DNA of 8,018 nucleotides from BS750m-G62 sp046483505 (lineage in GTDB: Bacteria; Planctomycetota; Phycisphaerae; FEN-1346). The position numbers and the translations under genes are program-made. Below are positions 1 through 5,675 of the stretch, piece by piece. The notes beneath the pieces were generated by a model. That model was given only the letters and a program-made list of their open reading frames with translations. It did not search any database and was not told the DNA's origin. Location of the stretch: positions 1 through 8,018 of the forward strand of contig JAWODB010000143.1 of the NCBI GenBank assembly GCA_046483505.1, in the 5' to 3' direction. Positions within the stretch are counted from its first letter, which is position 1. The number at the start of each line of letters is the position of its first letter.

Positions 1-381
1 CCGCTCGAGCATCGCCCGCACGTCGCGGGCCCGGCGCTCGAGGCCGATGCGGCGGCCGAGGGCGTCGCCCGCCTGCCGGATATCCCACAGCCGGTCGTCG
101 TTGATGCGCTGGGCCAGGGCCCTGGCCTTGCGGTACAGGGCGGCGGCCTCGACGAGGGCCCCGGCCTCTTTCTTCTTTTCGATCTCCGCAAGGAGCGCGT
201 CGAGTTCGTCCTTCGGACTCATTGGCCGCTCGGCGGGTTTGGCCGGTTCGGCGGCCTCTTTGGATTCCGCGGAGGGCTTCGCCTCCTCGCCGGCCGGTTC
301 GGCGGCTTCGCCGCGGAGGGTGCGGATGCGTGCCTTCGCCGCCTCGGCCCGGTCGGGGACGTGGGCGGCCAGAAGGTGCAT
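1..381 (-). CDS. C-terminal part of the broken protein (TPR-like, partial)
   Basis: This is the continuation of the same frame after the TAA. The first internal ATG is at 381 (MHLLAAHVPDRAEAAKARIR), with another at 231 (MSPKDELDALLAEIEKKKE). It holds an Ala/Glu/Pro linker, then two amphipathic helices resembling one TPR unit, then a basic helix running off the window (last codon 1-3). An internal start would give a product without signal peptide, so it would stay in the cytoplasm. No convincing Shine-Dalgarno sequence precedes 381. Treat it as the downstream half of a disrupted gene; the true 3' end lies outside the window. Confidence 0.45.
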   Translation of the reverse strand, partial: MHLLAAHVPDRAEAAKARIRTLRGEAAEPAGEEAKPSAESKEAAEPAKPAERPMSPKDELDALLAEIEKKKEAGALVEAAALYRKARALAQRINDDRLWDIRQAGDALGRRIGLERRARDVRAMLER

Positions 382-399
382 GGCCCCGGCGGCGGTGGC

Positions 400-690
400 T
401 TACCCCGCGGCGTGGGGGGCGGCCAGGGCGTACGCCTCGTCGCAGAGGATGGTGAGAAAGGCCGGCGACTCGGTCGCGTCGCGGGCCACCGCGAGGAGGC
501 GCTTGGCCAGGGCCAGGTCGTCCTCGGCGGCGGGTGTGGCCCGGGCCCTGGCCACGTCCTTGGCGAAGAGGGACCGGAACGTCTCGCGGGCCTCGGCGGC
601 GTCGGGCGATTCGGCTTCGGCGGCGGGCGCGCCCGGAGCGGTCGCTCCAAGCAGAAGGGCGGCGAGGAGCACGGCGGTCGTGCGGGTCAT
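400..690 (-). CDS. N-terminal fragment (96 aa) of the broken exported protein
   Basis: This is the part upstream of the premature TAA. It starts with MTRTTAVLLAALLLG, a clear signal peptide, followed by an acidic/alanine helical region with RETFRSLFAKDVARA and LCDEAYALAAPHAAG. If the stop is real, the exported product ends at 96 residues and is probably non-functional. It has its own promoter at 732-760. It reads best as one half of the pseudogene and not as an independent small gene, because coding continues in the same frame past the stop. Confidence 0.6.
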   Translation of the reverse strand: MTRTTAVLLAALLLGATAPGAPAAEAESPDAAEARETFRSLFAKDVARARATPAAEDDLALAKRLLAVARDATESPAFLTILCDEAYALAAPHAAG

Positions 691-963
691 GCGGTCACCC
701 CCGTTGGATACGGGTTAAACCATCGCGCACCATTATCGCGGGCGGGGGGCCGCGTGTCAAAGAGGTGACGGGCGGCGGTGTGCCCGCCCCGCCTGCCCGG
801 GCGATAATACGTGCCGCGCGCGGTTGAGCCGCCGACCGCAGGTCGGCGGTCGTTCGGTCGGCCAAACGGCCGGCGACGTACCGTCGCCGGGCGGGCGGGC
901 TCGAACGGCGCGGTGCCCAAGACGGTGCACCGCGCGGGATGCGGCCTGCGCGGCGGGTACGGA
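691..963. repeat. Intergenic hairpin cluster, copy A of the paired-hairpin element
   Basis: No gene is visible. From left to right, beyond the promoter, there are: a stem CCGCCGACC / GGTCGGCGG with loop GCA (829-849); a stem CCGGCGACG / CGTCGCCGG with loop TAC (870-890); a stem GCGCGGTGC / GCACCGCGC with a 10-nt loop (908-935); and the left arm (948-958) of an 11-bp stem whose right arm (965-975) lies in the first unit of the tandem array. The first two stems are related to those at 2591-2658 and 5372-5392. Open frames here are shadows of repeat DNA. The hairpins could act as terminators or RNA stabilisers at the deoC 3' end, but none is followed by a T-run. Confidence 0.6.
732..760 (-). promoter_or_regulatory. 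Sigma70-type promoter of the exported-protein gene
   Basis: On the minus strand a perfect -35 box TTGACA (755-760) lies 17 bases from a -10 box GATAAT (732-737, five of six matches to TATAAT). Transcription would start near 725 and leave a leader of about 35 nt before the ATG at 690. In DNA this GC-rich a match of this quality is unlikely by chance. It suggests the gene is, or recently was, well expressed despite its premature stop. Confidence 0.65.
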
Positions 964-1095
964 GACCCGCCGCGCGTCCCGTTTTCTGACCCGCCGCGCG
1001 TCCCGTTTCCTGACCCGCCGCGCGTCCCATTTTCTGACCCGCCGCGCGTCCCATTTTCTGACCCGCCGCGCTTCCCATTTTCTGACCCGCCGCGG
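964..1095. repeat. 24-bp tandem repeat, five full units and a partial
   Basis: Five consecutive 24-bp units start at 964, 988, 1012, 1036 and 1060, each beginning GACCCGCCGCG. A sixth, cut after 12 bases, reaches 1095. Units differ at only a few positions (G or A before the T-run, one T-to-C change, one G-to-T change). The last unit ends two bases before the deoC stop codon, so the array would be transcribed as 3' UTR of deoC. 24 is a multiple of three, so frames stay open across it, but I see no sign that it is translated. An inverted copy of the core at 948-958 pairs perfectly with unit 1. Confidence 0.9.
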
Positions 1096-1097
1096 TC

Positions 1098-1781
1098 CTA
1101 CTCGCCCAACCGCTGCCGGCACTCGTCCAGGATGGTCCGGGTGGCGGTGGCGCCGATGCGGGTGGCGCCGACGGCCCGGGCGTCGAGCAGGGCGTCGAGG
1201 GTCCGGATGCCGCCGGCCGCCTTGATCTTCACGTCGGCCGGGCAGTGCTCGCGCATGAGTTGGAGGTCGCCGAGGGTGGCCCCGCCCGTGCCGAAGCCGG
1301 TGGAGGTCTTGGCCCAGTCGGCCCCCACCTCGCCGCACACCTTGCACAGGCGGATCTTGTGCATGTCGGCCAGGTAGCAGTTCTCGAAGATGACCTTGGC
1401 CCGGCCGCCGCCGGCGTGGGCGGTGTCGACGACGGCCCGGACGTCCTCGGTCACATCGTCCCAGTCCTCGGAGAGGACTTTGGAGATATTAACGACCATG
1501 TCGAGTTCGCGGGCGCCGTCGGCGAGGGCGCGTTCGGCCTCGGCCACCTTGACGGCGGTGGTGTGCCCGCCGTGCGGGAACCCGATCGTCGTGCTCGGCG
1601 CCACGCCCGTATCGGCCAGGAGTTCGGCGCACCGCTTGACGGCGAACGGCATGATGCAGACCGTGGCGACGCCGTAGTCGGCGGCGAGGCGGCAGCCGGC
1701 GTCCAGGTCCTCGGCCGCCAGGTGCGGCTTCAGGAGCGAGTGGTCGATCATTTTGGCGATGGCGTCGTAGGTGAAGTCCAT
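1098..1781 (-). CDS. deoC: Deoxyribose-phosphate aldolase
   Basis: A class I aldolase of 227 aa that reversibly cleaves 2-deoxy-D-ribose 5-phosphate into glyceraldehyde 3-phosphate and acetaldehyde in deoxynucleoside catabolism; cytosolic. The family signatures are all present: IDHSLLKP near the N-terminus (residues 12-19), TTIGFPHG (64-71), ELDMVVNI with Asp94, AKTSTGFG with the Schiff-base Lys158, and IKAAGGIRT with the proton-relay Lys187, followed by a phosphate-binding region (RIGAT). The length fits the short bacterial form (about 220 aa), not the 259-aa E. coli enzyme. The ATG at 1781 is preferred over upstream in-frame codons because GGGAG lies about 7 nt before it and MDFTYDAIAKMIDH is a normal N-terminus. 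No nucleoside phosphorylase or deoR neighbour is in the window, so it appears monocistronic, ending in the tandem repeat. Confidence 0.97.
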   Translation of the reverse strand: MDFTYDAIAKMIDHSLLKPHLAAEDLDAGCRLAADYGVATVCIMPFAVKRCAELLADTGVAPSTTIGFPHGGHTTAVKVAEAERALADGARELDMVVNISKVLSEDWDDVTEDVRAVVDTAHAGGGRAKVIFENCYLADMHKIRLCKVCGEVGADWAKTSTGFGTGGATLGDLQLMREHCPADVKIKAAGGIRTLDALLDARAVGATRIGATATRTILDECRQRLGE

Positions 1782-1875
1782 GGGCGTCTCCCGCGTGGGG
1801 TGCCGGACGGCGGGTCGCGTCGCGCGGCCGCCGGGTGGGACGGGGCCGCGCCGTGCGCCCCGGCCGACTCCATCC

Positions 1876-1904
1876 ACCATAGCGGGACGGGCGCCCGCAC
1901 GCAA
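1876..1904 (-). promoter_or_regulatory. Candidate deoC promoter
   Basis: On the minus strand TTGCGT (1899-1904) is separated by 17 bases from TATGGT (1876-1881), a moderate sigma70 match. The transcript would start near 1869 and carry a GC-rich leader of almost 90 nt before deoC. I see no clear operator palindrome. The opposite strand of this divergent region lacks an equally good pair of boxes for the pseudopilin gene. Confidence 0.4.
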
Positions 1905-2029
1905 CCCTGCGGCGGTGGGGGCGGCGCGCCGCGAAAGCCGTCAAGGTCCGCCCGCCGCCCGGCCGATAAAGAGGGGGCACCCCTGCACCCTCAGCCGCCC
2001 CACGGGGGGACTCTGCGCCGGAGCGGACC

Positions 2030-2524
2030 GTGCGACGGACGGCTCGTCGGCCCCAACGCGGCTTCAGCCTGCTGGAACTGGTGGTCGTGGCGGTGATCAT
2101 CGGGATTCTGGCGGCCATCGCGATTCCGCGCCTGAGCCGCGGGACCGCCGGGTCCGCCGAATCGGCCCTGGCGGGCGACCTGGCCGCCCTCCGAAACGCC
2201 ATCGACATCTTCGCCGCCGAGCACGGCGGCAAGTATCCCCGCCTGGCCGCCATCGCCGACCAGTTGACCCAGTACACCGACCACCGTCACACCACGGCCC
2301 CCGTGGCCGTGAAGGACGCCGATCACATCTACGGGCCGTACCTCCAGAAGATTCCCCCGCTGCCGGTGGGGGCGAATCGCGGCAAGACGACGTTCACCGG
2401 CACGGCGCCCGGCGGGACGGCCGCCGACGCCGGCTGGTATTACAACGAGACGACCGGCCAGATCCTGGCCAACTGCGCCGACGGCGAGACGGACGAGTCC
2501 GGCACGCCGTTCAACCAGTACTGA
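2030..2524 (+). CDS. Type II secretion/type IV pilin-like pseudopilin (GspG-like)
   Basis: 164 aa with a class III signal: a short basic leader MRRTARRPQRG, then FSLLELVVVAVIIGIL. Prepilin peptidase would cut after Gly11 and methylate Phe12; Glu16 is the conserved Glu5 of the mature protein. Residues 12-33 form the hydrophobic N-terminal helix, continuing amphipathically (ALAGDLAALRNAIDIFAAEH). The C-terminal globular part (YGPYLQKIPPLPVG..., GWYYNETTGQI, then an Asp/Glu-rich end) resembles the GspG fold, whose C-terminal loop binds calcium. GTG is chosen as start because GGAG ends 6 nt upstream and the leader length is normal. It stands alone, as orphan pseudopilins often do in planctomycetes; the secretion machinery that would use it is not in the window. 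Its exact place (major pseudopilin or minor component) cannot be told. Confidence 0.9.
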   Translation: MRRTARRPQRGFSLLELVVVAVIIGILAAIAIPRLSRGTAGSAESALAGDLAALRNAIDIFAAEHGGKYPRLAAIADQLTQYTDHRHTTAPVAVKDADHIYGPYLQKIPPLPVGANRGKTTFTGTAPGGTAADAGWYYNETTGQILANCADGETDESGTPFNQY

Positions 2525-2795
2525 TACGCCAACGGCATCCCGCGCGGCGGGCTTCCCGGCTTGCCGCGCATCATCACCGGCCCGCCCGGCCGTCGACCGC
2601 AGGTCGACGCGAGGGGGCCACCTGGTGCGCCAACGGCCGCCGACGTGCCGTCGGCGGCTCAACGTGCCGGTAGGAGCGCGGTGGCCCGGGAGGGCCCCCG
2701 CGCGGGAACTTCGTGGTTCTTCTCGCGCGGCGGGGACCCCTCGGCTACGCTCGGGACAGGCTCCGACCCGCCGCGCGCAAGTCCGCATTGGCGTC
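2525..2795. repeat. Intergenic palindromes between convergent genes, copy B
   Basis: No gene. The region holds, in order: GCGCGGC / GCCGCGC (2542-2569); CGTCGACC / GGTCGACG with loop GCA (2591-2609); GCCGCCGACG / CGTCGGCGGC with loop TGC (2636-2658); and a larger inverted repeat with 10-bp arms GCGCGGCGGG (2725-2734) and CCCGCCGCGC (2767-2776). It separates the 3' ends of the pseudopilin and beta-helix genes, so some of these stems may serve as bidirectional terminators, although no T-run follows them. Confidence 0.65.
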
Positions 2796-5039
2796 TCAGC
2801 GGCCGCCGGCCGCCGCCGGCTCGAAGATCGGTTCCTTCGGTCCCGCCACGTCCGCGATGTGGACGCCCTCGATGCCCATGGCCGCCGCCGGCGAGCCGTC
2901 GCGGAACCGGAAGTCCCCCGCCGCCGGGTCGCGGAACCGGGGGTCCGCCTGGACGCTGTGCCTCTCGTTGCCCTCGGCCCGCTGCTTCGCCAGGTACGCG
3001 TCCGCCCAGTCCGCGTCCTTCGGGCAGAAGTAGACGTTGTGGTCCACGCGGCAGTCCTTCAGCAGCGCGAGGCCCCGCCTGGGGAAGTACCCGTCCGTGT
3101 TCACCTTCAGGCGCGGGTCGAGGGCCAGGACGACGTTCCGCTCGATGCGCGACTCGGCCACCTCGCCCCACACGAGCACGACGTGGCCGCGCTGGTGCAG
3201 GGCCGGCCGGCCGTCGGGCGTCTCGACCCGCAGGTCCGCGAAGAGGTTGCCCTGGATGGTGTTGCGTCCCTTGCTGACGAGGCCGTCGCCGACGCATCGA
3301 TGGATGACGTTCCGTTCGATGAGCGTTTCGTGCTGGTCGTCGTCGCAGCGGATGGCGGCGATGAGGCGGGTGGTGTCGAGGACGTCGTGGCAGTAGTTCT
3401 CGCGGAGGACGTTCCCGCCGCCCGCCCCGGACACGTAGATGCAGTTGCCGTCGCCGAGCTGGCGCATCACGTCGCTCAGGTCGTTGCGGACGAGGCGGTT
3501 TGCGCGGCCGTGGAGGAACGGCTCGCGCTGCTTCCACGAATCGTACGTCTCGCGCATGCGGATGCCGTCGGGCAACTCGTGCCAGCGGACGGTCTTCGAG
3601 CACTCGCCCCGTCCGCGGCGGTCGAGGGAGATGCGGCCGCTCAGGACCACGGCCGAGTACGGCGTGGTGTGGATGCGGTTGTGGCTGACGGTGTTGTGGC
3701 CGCTCTGCCACAGGAACAGGGCCGGGCAATGGGCCACAATCTCGCCCACGTCGTGAATGTGGTTGTTGTGGACCACGTTCTCGCGATTGACGTCCTTCGT
3801 GCCGGGCCCGTAGCCGGCGAGCAGGATACCCACCTGGCCGATGTGCTGGACCAGGCAGTGGCTGATGCGGTTGCGGCGGGCGTGGAGGTCGAGCCGGACG
3901 CCCGTCCCGCCCACGTGGGCCAGGCGGCAGTGCTCGATGACGCACCGCTCCGCCCCGCGGAGGCGGACGGCGGCGGTCGGCGCGTCGAAGAGTTCCCAGT
4001 CGTGCTGGATGCCCCGCCCCCGGTGGTCGGGCGGCATGGGCCGCCGGTCCGTGTGCGTGACCGTCAGGCCGCGGAACACCAGGCCCTGCACGGGCTCGTC
4101 GCGCGGGCCCTCGTCATCGATGCGGCCTTCGATGCGGATCATCTCCGTCAGGACGGGGGCCTCGACGCCCTTCGGCTCGCCGTCGCGCGGCCAGAGATAC
4201 AGCCGCCGGGCCCCGTGGTCGAGGACCCATTCGCCGGGGGCGTCCAGGGCTCCGAGGACGTTCTCCACCCACAGCGTCCCCTCCGTAAAGTGCGACGCGC
4301 CCCACCGCAGCGGCCGGAGCGGGTACGTGCCCGGCACGGCCGTGTGGACGGCGCCGGCATCCGGCTCGACCCGCTCGACGGGCAGGACGTTGCGGACCCA
4401 CGGGTTCTGCGGGGCGATGGTGACGGCGGCGTCGCCGCCCGTCTGGAGCAGGCGGAGCACGTCCGGGCCCGCCGGCATCCGCGACCGGTCGCCGGGGCGG
4501 CCCTTCTTGTCCTTTGCGAGCGGCGTGAAACCCTTGGCGACGGCTCGCGGCAGCCGGCCCGCCGCATCGTACAGCGTGTGGAACGGCGGGAGGTCCGCCG
4601 GCAGCGTCGCCACGCGGATGTGCCGGGCGGCCTCCGGCGGGACCGAGGCCGGCAGGTCCTCGGCCGGCCGCCAGTCCGTGATCGGCACGGCGGCGGAGAG
4701 GACCGGCCGCTCGCCCGCCGCGGCCGCGAACGTCGTCGTGTGACCGTCCGGGGCCGAGTCCGCCAGGCCGAACACGAGCGTGTCGTCCAGCCGGTACGTC
4801 CCGCCGTGGACGTGGACCGTCACGTCGCCTACCCCCGGCCGGTCCGTGCGCAGGCGTCGGACGGCGTCGCGGGCGCGGGCCAGGGTGGCGAAGGGCCGGG
4901 CCGCCGAGCCGTCCGCCGTGTCCGACCCGTCGGGGGCGACGTACAGGGTCGCGGTCGGCCGCGCCGCCCCGTGAAGCGGCAGGACGGCGACGAGGGCAAG
5001 GGCCAGGATCGTCGGCAAGAGGGGGAGGCGATGACGCAT
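2796..5039 (-). CDS. Secreted right-handed parallel beta-helix protein (GH141-like architecture)
   Basis: 747 aa. Residues 1-26 are a signal peptide (MRHRLPLLPTILALALVAVL, cleavage near HGA-A), so it is exported. Residues 31-85 are the N-terminal module typical of such proteins: LYVAPDGSDTADGS, RPFATLARARDAVRRLR, VHGGTYRL. A middle segment (about 140-300, ending VENVLGALDAPGEWVLD and LYLWPRDGEP) resembles the region seen in GH141-type glycosidases and relatives. From about 315 to 670 there are repeated beta-helix coils (GLVFRGLTV, CVIEHCRLAHVGGTGV, NVVHNNHIHDVGEI, NTVSHNRIH, NVLRENYCHDV, TLIERNVIHRC). The end carries DPRFRDPAAGDFRFRDGSPA, a common planctomycete terminus. The likely role is polysaccharide binding or cleavage outside the cytoplasm; the substrate is unknown and I cannot assign catalytic residues. 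The ATG at 5039 is set by AAGGAGG 9 nt upstream. Alternatives are a polysaccharide lyase-like or non-catalytic beta-helix protein. Confidence 0.85.
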   Translation of the reverse strand: MRHRLPLLPTILALALVAVLPLHGAARPTATLYVAPDGSDTADGSAARPFATLARARDAVRRLRTDRPGVGDVTVHVHGGTYRLDDTLVFGLADSAPDGHTTTFAAAAGERPVLSAAVPITDWRPAEDLPASVPPEAARHIRVATLPADLPPFHTLYDAAGRLPRAVAKGFTPLAKDKKGRPGDRSRMPAGPDVLRLLQTGGDAAVTIAPQNPWVRNVLPVERVEPDAGAVHTAVPGTYPLRPLRWGASHFTEGTLWVENVLGALDAPGEWVLDHGARRLYLWPRDGEPKGVEAPVLTEMIRIEGRIDDEGPRDEPVQGLVFRGLTVTHTDRRPMPPDHRGRGIQHDWELFDAPTAAVRLRGAERCVIEHCRLAHVGGTGVRLDLHARRNRISHCLVQHIGQVGILLAGYGPGTKDVNRENVVHNNHIHDVGEIVAHCPALFLWQSGHNTVSHNRIHTTPYSAVVLSGRISLDRRGRGECSKTVRWHELPDGIRMRETYDSWKQREPFLHGRANRLVRNDLSDVMRQLGDGNCIYVSGAGGGNVLRENYCHDVLDTTRLIAAIRCDDDQHETLIERNVIHRCVGDGLVSKGRNTIQGNLFADLRVETPDGRPALHQRGHVVLVWGEVAESRIERNVVLALDPRLKVNTDGYFPRRGLALLKDCRVDHNVYFCPKDADWADAYLAKQRAEGNERHSVQADPRFRDPAAGDFRFRDGSPAAAMGIEGVHIADVAGPKEPIFEPAAAGGR

Positions 5040-5106
5040 CGGCTGGGTCCTCCTTCGGTAGGGCGCGGCCGGAGGCGAGCCGCCGGCCGGACAGGTGCAC
5101 GGCTCC

Positions 5107-5135
5107 GTGGTACCAGGGACGGACGGACCTGTCAA
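5107..5135 (-). promoter_or_regulatory. Candidate promoter of the beta-helix gene
   Basis: On the minus strand a perfect TTGACA (5130-5135) lies 17 bases from a weak -10, TACCAC (5107-5112). The predicted leader is about 60 nt and contains the strong ribosome-binding site. The weak -10 could mean dependence on an activator, which cannot be decided from the sequence. Confidence 0.4.
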
Positions 5136-5430
5136 GCCGGACGGCGAGGGAGATGGCGGGGGGCATGGCCAGCCCGGCGCGCCGGGACGTGGCCATGGGA
5201 AACCACCCGTGCCACGGCCGGCCTCGTCCGGCCGTGCGCCCTATCGGGCAGCCTCACGGCGGCGGGCATGGCCACGCTTGCGTGGCCATGGGGAGTTTCC
5301 GCGCGGCGGGGCTCCCGGCTTCGCCCGGGCATAGCCCGGCTTCGCCGAGGCGACGCCCGGCCCGCCGCGCATCCGCCGACGTGCCGTCGGCGGCTCAACG
5401 TATCGGGGGGAGCGCGGTGGCCGGGGACGG
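5136..5430. repeat. Palindrome cluster in the divergent intergenic region, including copy C
   Basis: No gene. Visible elements are: an imperfect nested hairpin CATGGCCA...TGGCCATG around a GC palindrome (5164-5197); CACGGCCGG / CCGGCCGTG (5213-5236); a perfect 11-bp hairpin CATGGCCACGC / GCGTGGCCATG with loop TT (5267-5290); a large inverted repeat with arms GCGCGGCGGG (5301-5310) and CCCGCCGCGC (5361-5370) enclosing two copies of CCCGGCTTCGCC (5314-5325, 5335-5346); and CCGCCGACG / CGTCGGCGG with loop TGC (5373-5393), the same hairpin as at 2637-2657. The 5' flank of the hairpin differs from copy B but the 3' flank (CTCAACG, then GAGCGCGGTGGCC) is shared. Confidence 0.65.
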
Positions 5431-5520
5431 CGGGTGGCACGCTTTCGCGCTTCTGCGAAAGCGTGGATCACGGGCGCCGGAAGCGCATGCTTTCGCAACG
5501 GCGCGAAAGCATGCCACCCG
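5431..5520. repeat. REP-pair (BIME-like) element able to form a four-way junction
   Basis: Two related hairpins lie head to head inside a 9-bp outer stem. The outer arms are CGGGTGGCA (5431-5439) and TGCCACCCG (5512-5520). Hairpin 1 is CACGCTTTCGC / GCGAAAGCGTG with loop GCTTCT (5438-5465). Hairpin 2 is GCATGCTTTCGC / GCGAAAGCATGC with loop AACGGC (5485-5514). The two are inverted copies and differ in the stem by one complete pair (C-G against T-A). No transposase gene is in the window. The following stretch to 5675 holds nothing I recognise except the ribosome-binding site of the next gene. Confidence 0.75.
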
Positions 5521-5675
5521 GCGGGTCTCCCTCCGGGGGAGAGGGGAGTGAAACGGACCGTGCCGGCCGTCCCGCGCGAATTTCCTTGCTCGCCGGCGCG
5601 TAGAAGAGTCTGGTGGAGATGGGGACCGCCCCGCGGCCCGTTCACGAGCCACCTCACCGACGAAAGGAGACACAT

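Larger units (their letters stand above)
1..690 (-). pseudogene. Exported Ala-rich protein gene broken by an in-frame TAA
   Basis: One reading frame runs from the ATG at 690 to the left edge (230 codons, 3' end outside the window) and is interrupted only by a TAA at 400-402 (codon 97). The frame on both sides has the same coding character: charged and Ala-rich helices, no other stops. The N-terminus is a signal peptide (hydrophobic residues 6-15, AxA-type cleavage near residues 23-26), so the product is probably exported. After the stop come a Glu/Ala/Pro-rich linker and, from about 231 leftwards, a helical segment with a TPR-like helix pair (residues around EAAALYRKARALA). I do not recognise a named family. 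TAA is one base from Tyr, Gln, Lys, Glu, Ser or Leu codons, so a point mutation or consensus error explains it better than a frameshift. The start follows a weak purine stretch (GGGGGTG, about 5 nt away). Function unknown. Confidence 0.7.

Noticed and set aside
47..718. A 223-codon plus-strand frame opposite the broken exported-protein gene
   Set aside because: The translation is low-complexity Ala/Arg/Ser. The minus strand has a signal peptide, a promoter and coherent helical segments.
964..1095. A CRISPR array
   Set aside because: The units are directly adjacent 24-mers with no unique spacers, and no cas gene is in the window.
757..1347. Minus-strand frame across the tandem repeat and into deoC, with a repeated RKWDARRV-like peptide
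   Set aside because: It overlaps deoC in another frame, and the repetitive peptide is explained by the 24-bp array. No ribosome-binding site supports it.
1098..1904. A longer deoC start at 1904 adding 41 residues
   Set aside because: The extra N-terminus is Arg/Pro/Gly-rich and unlike the family, overlaps the candidate promoter, and the ATG at 1781 has a proper ribosome-binding site.
1942..1970. A promoter for the pseudopilin gene (CAAGGT / GATAAA)
   Set aside because: Only the -10 is acceptable and the -35 does not match, so it is not listed as a feature.
2625..5603. A 992-codon open frame on the plus strand opposite the beta-helix gene
   Set aside because: It runs antisense across the well-supported beta-helix gene and the hairpin regions at both ends. 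Its Arg/Val/Asp-rich translation has no domain pattern and is a product of GC-rich codon bias.
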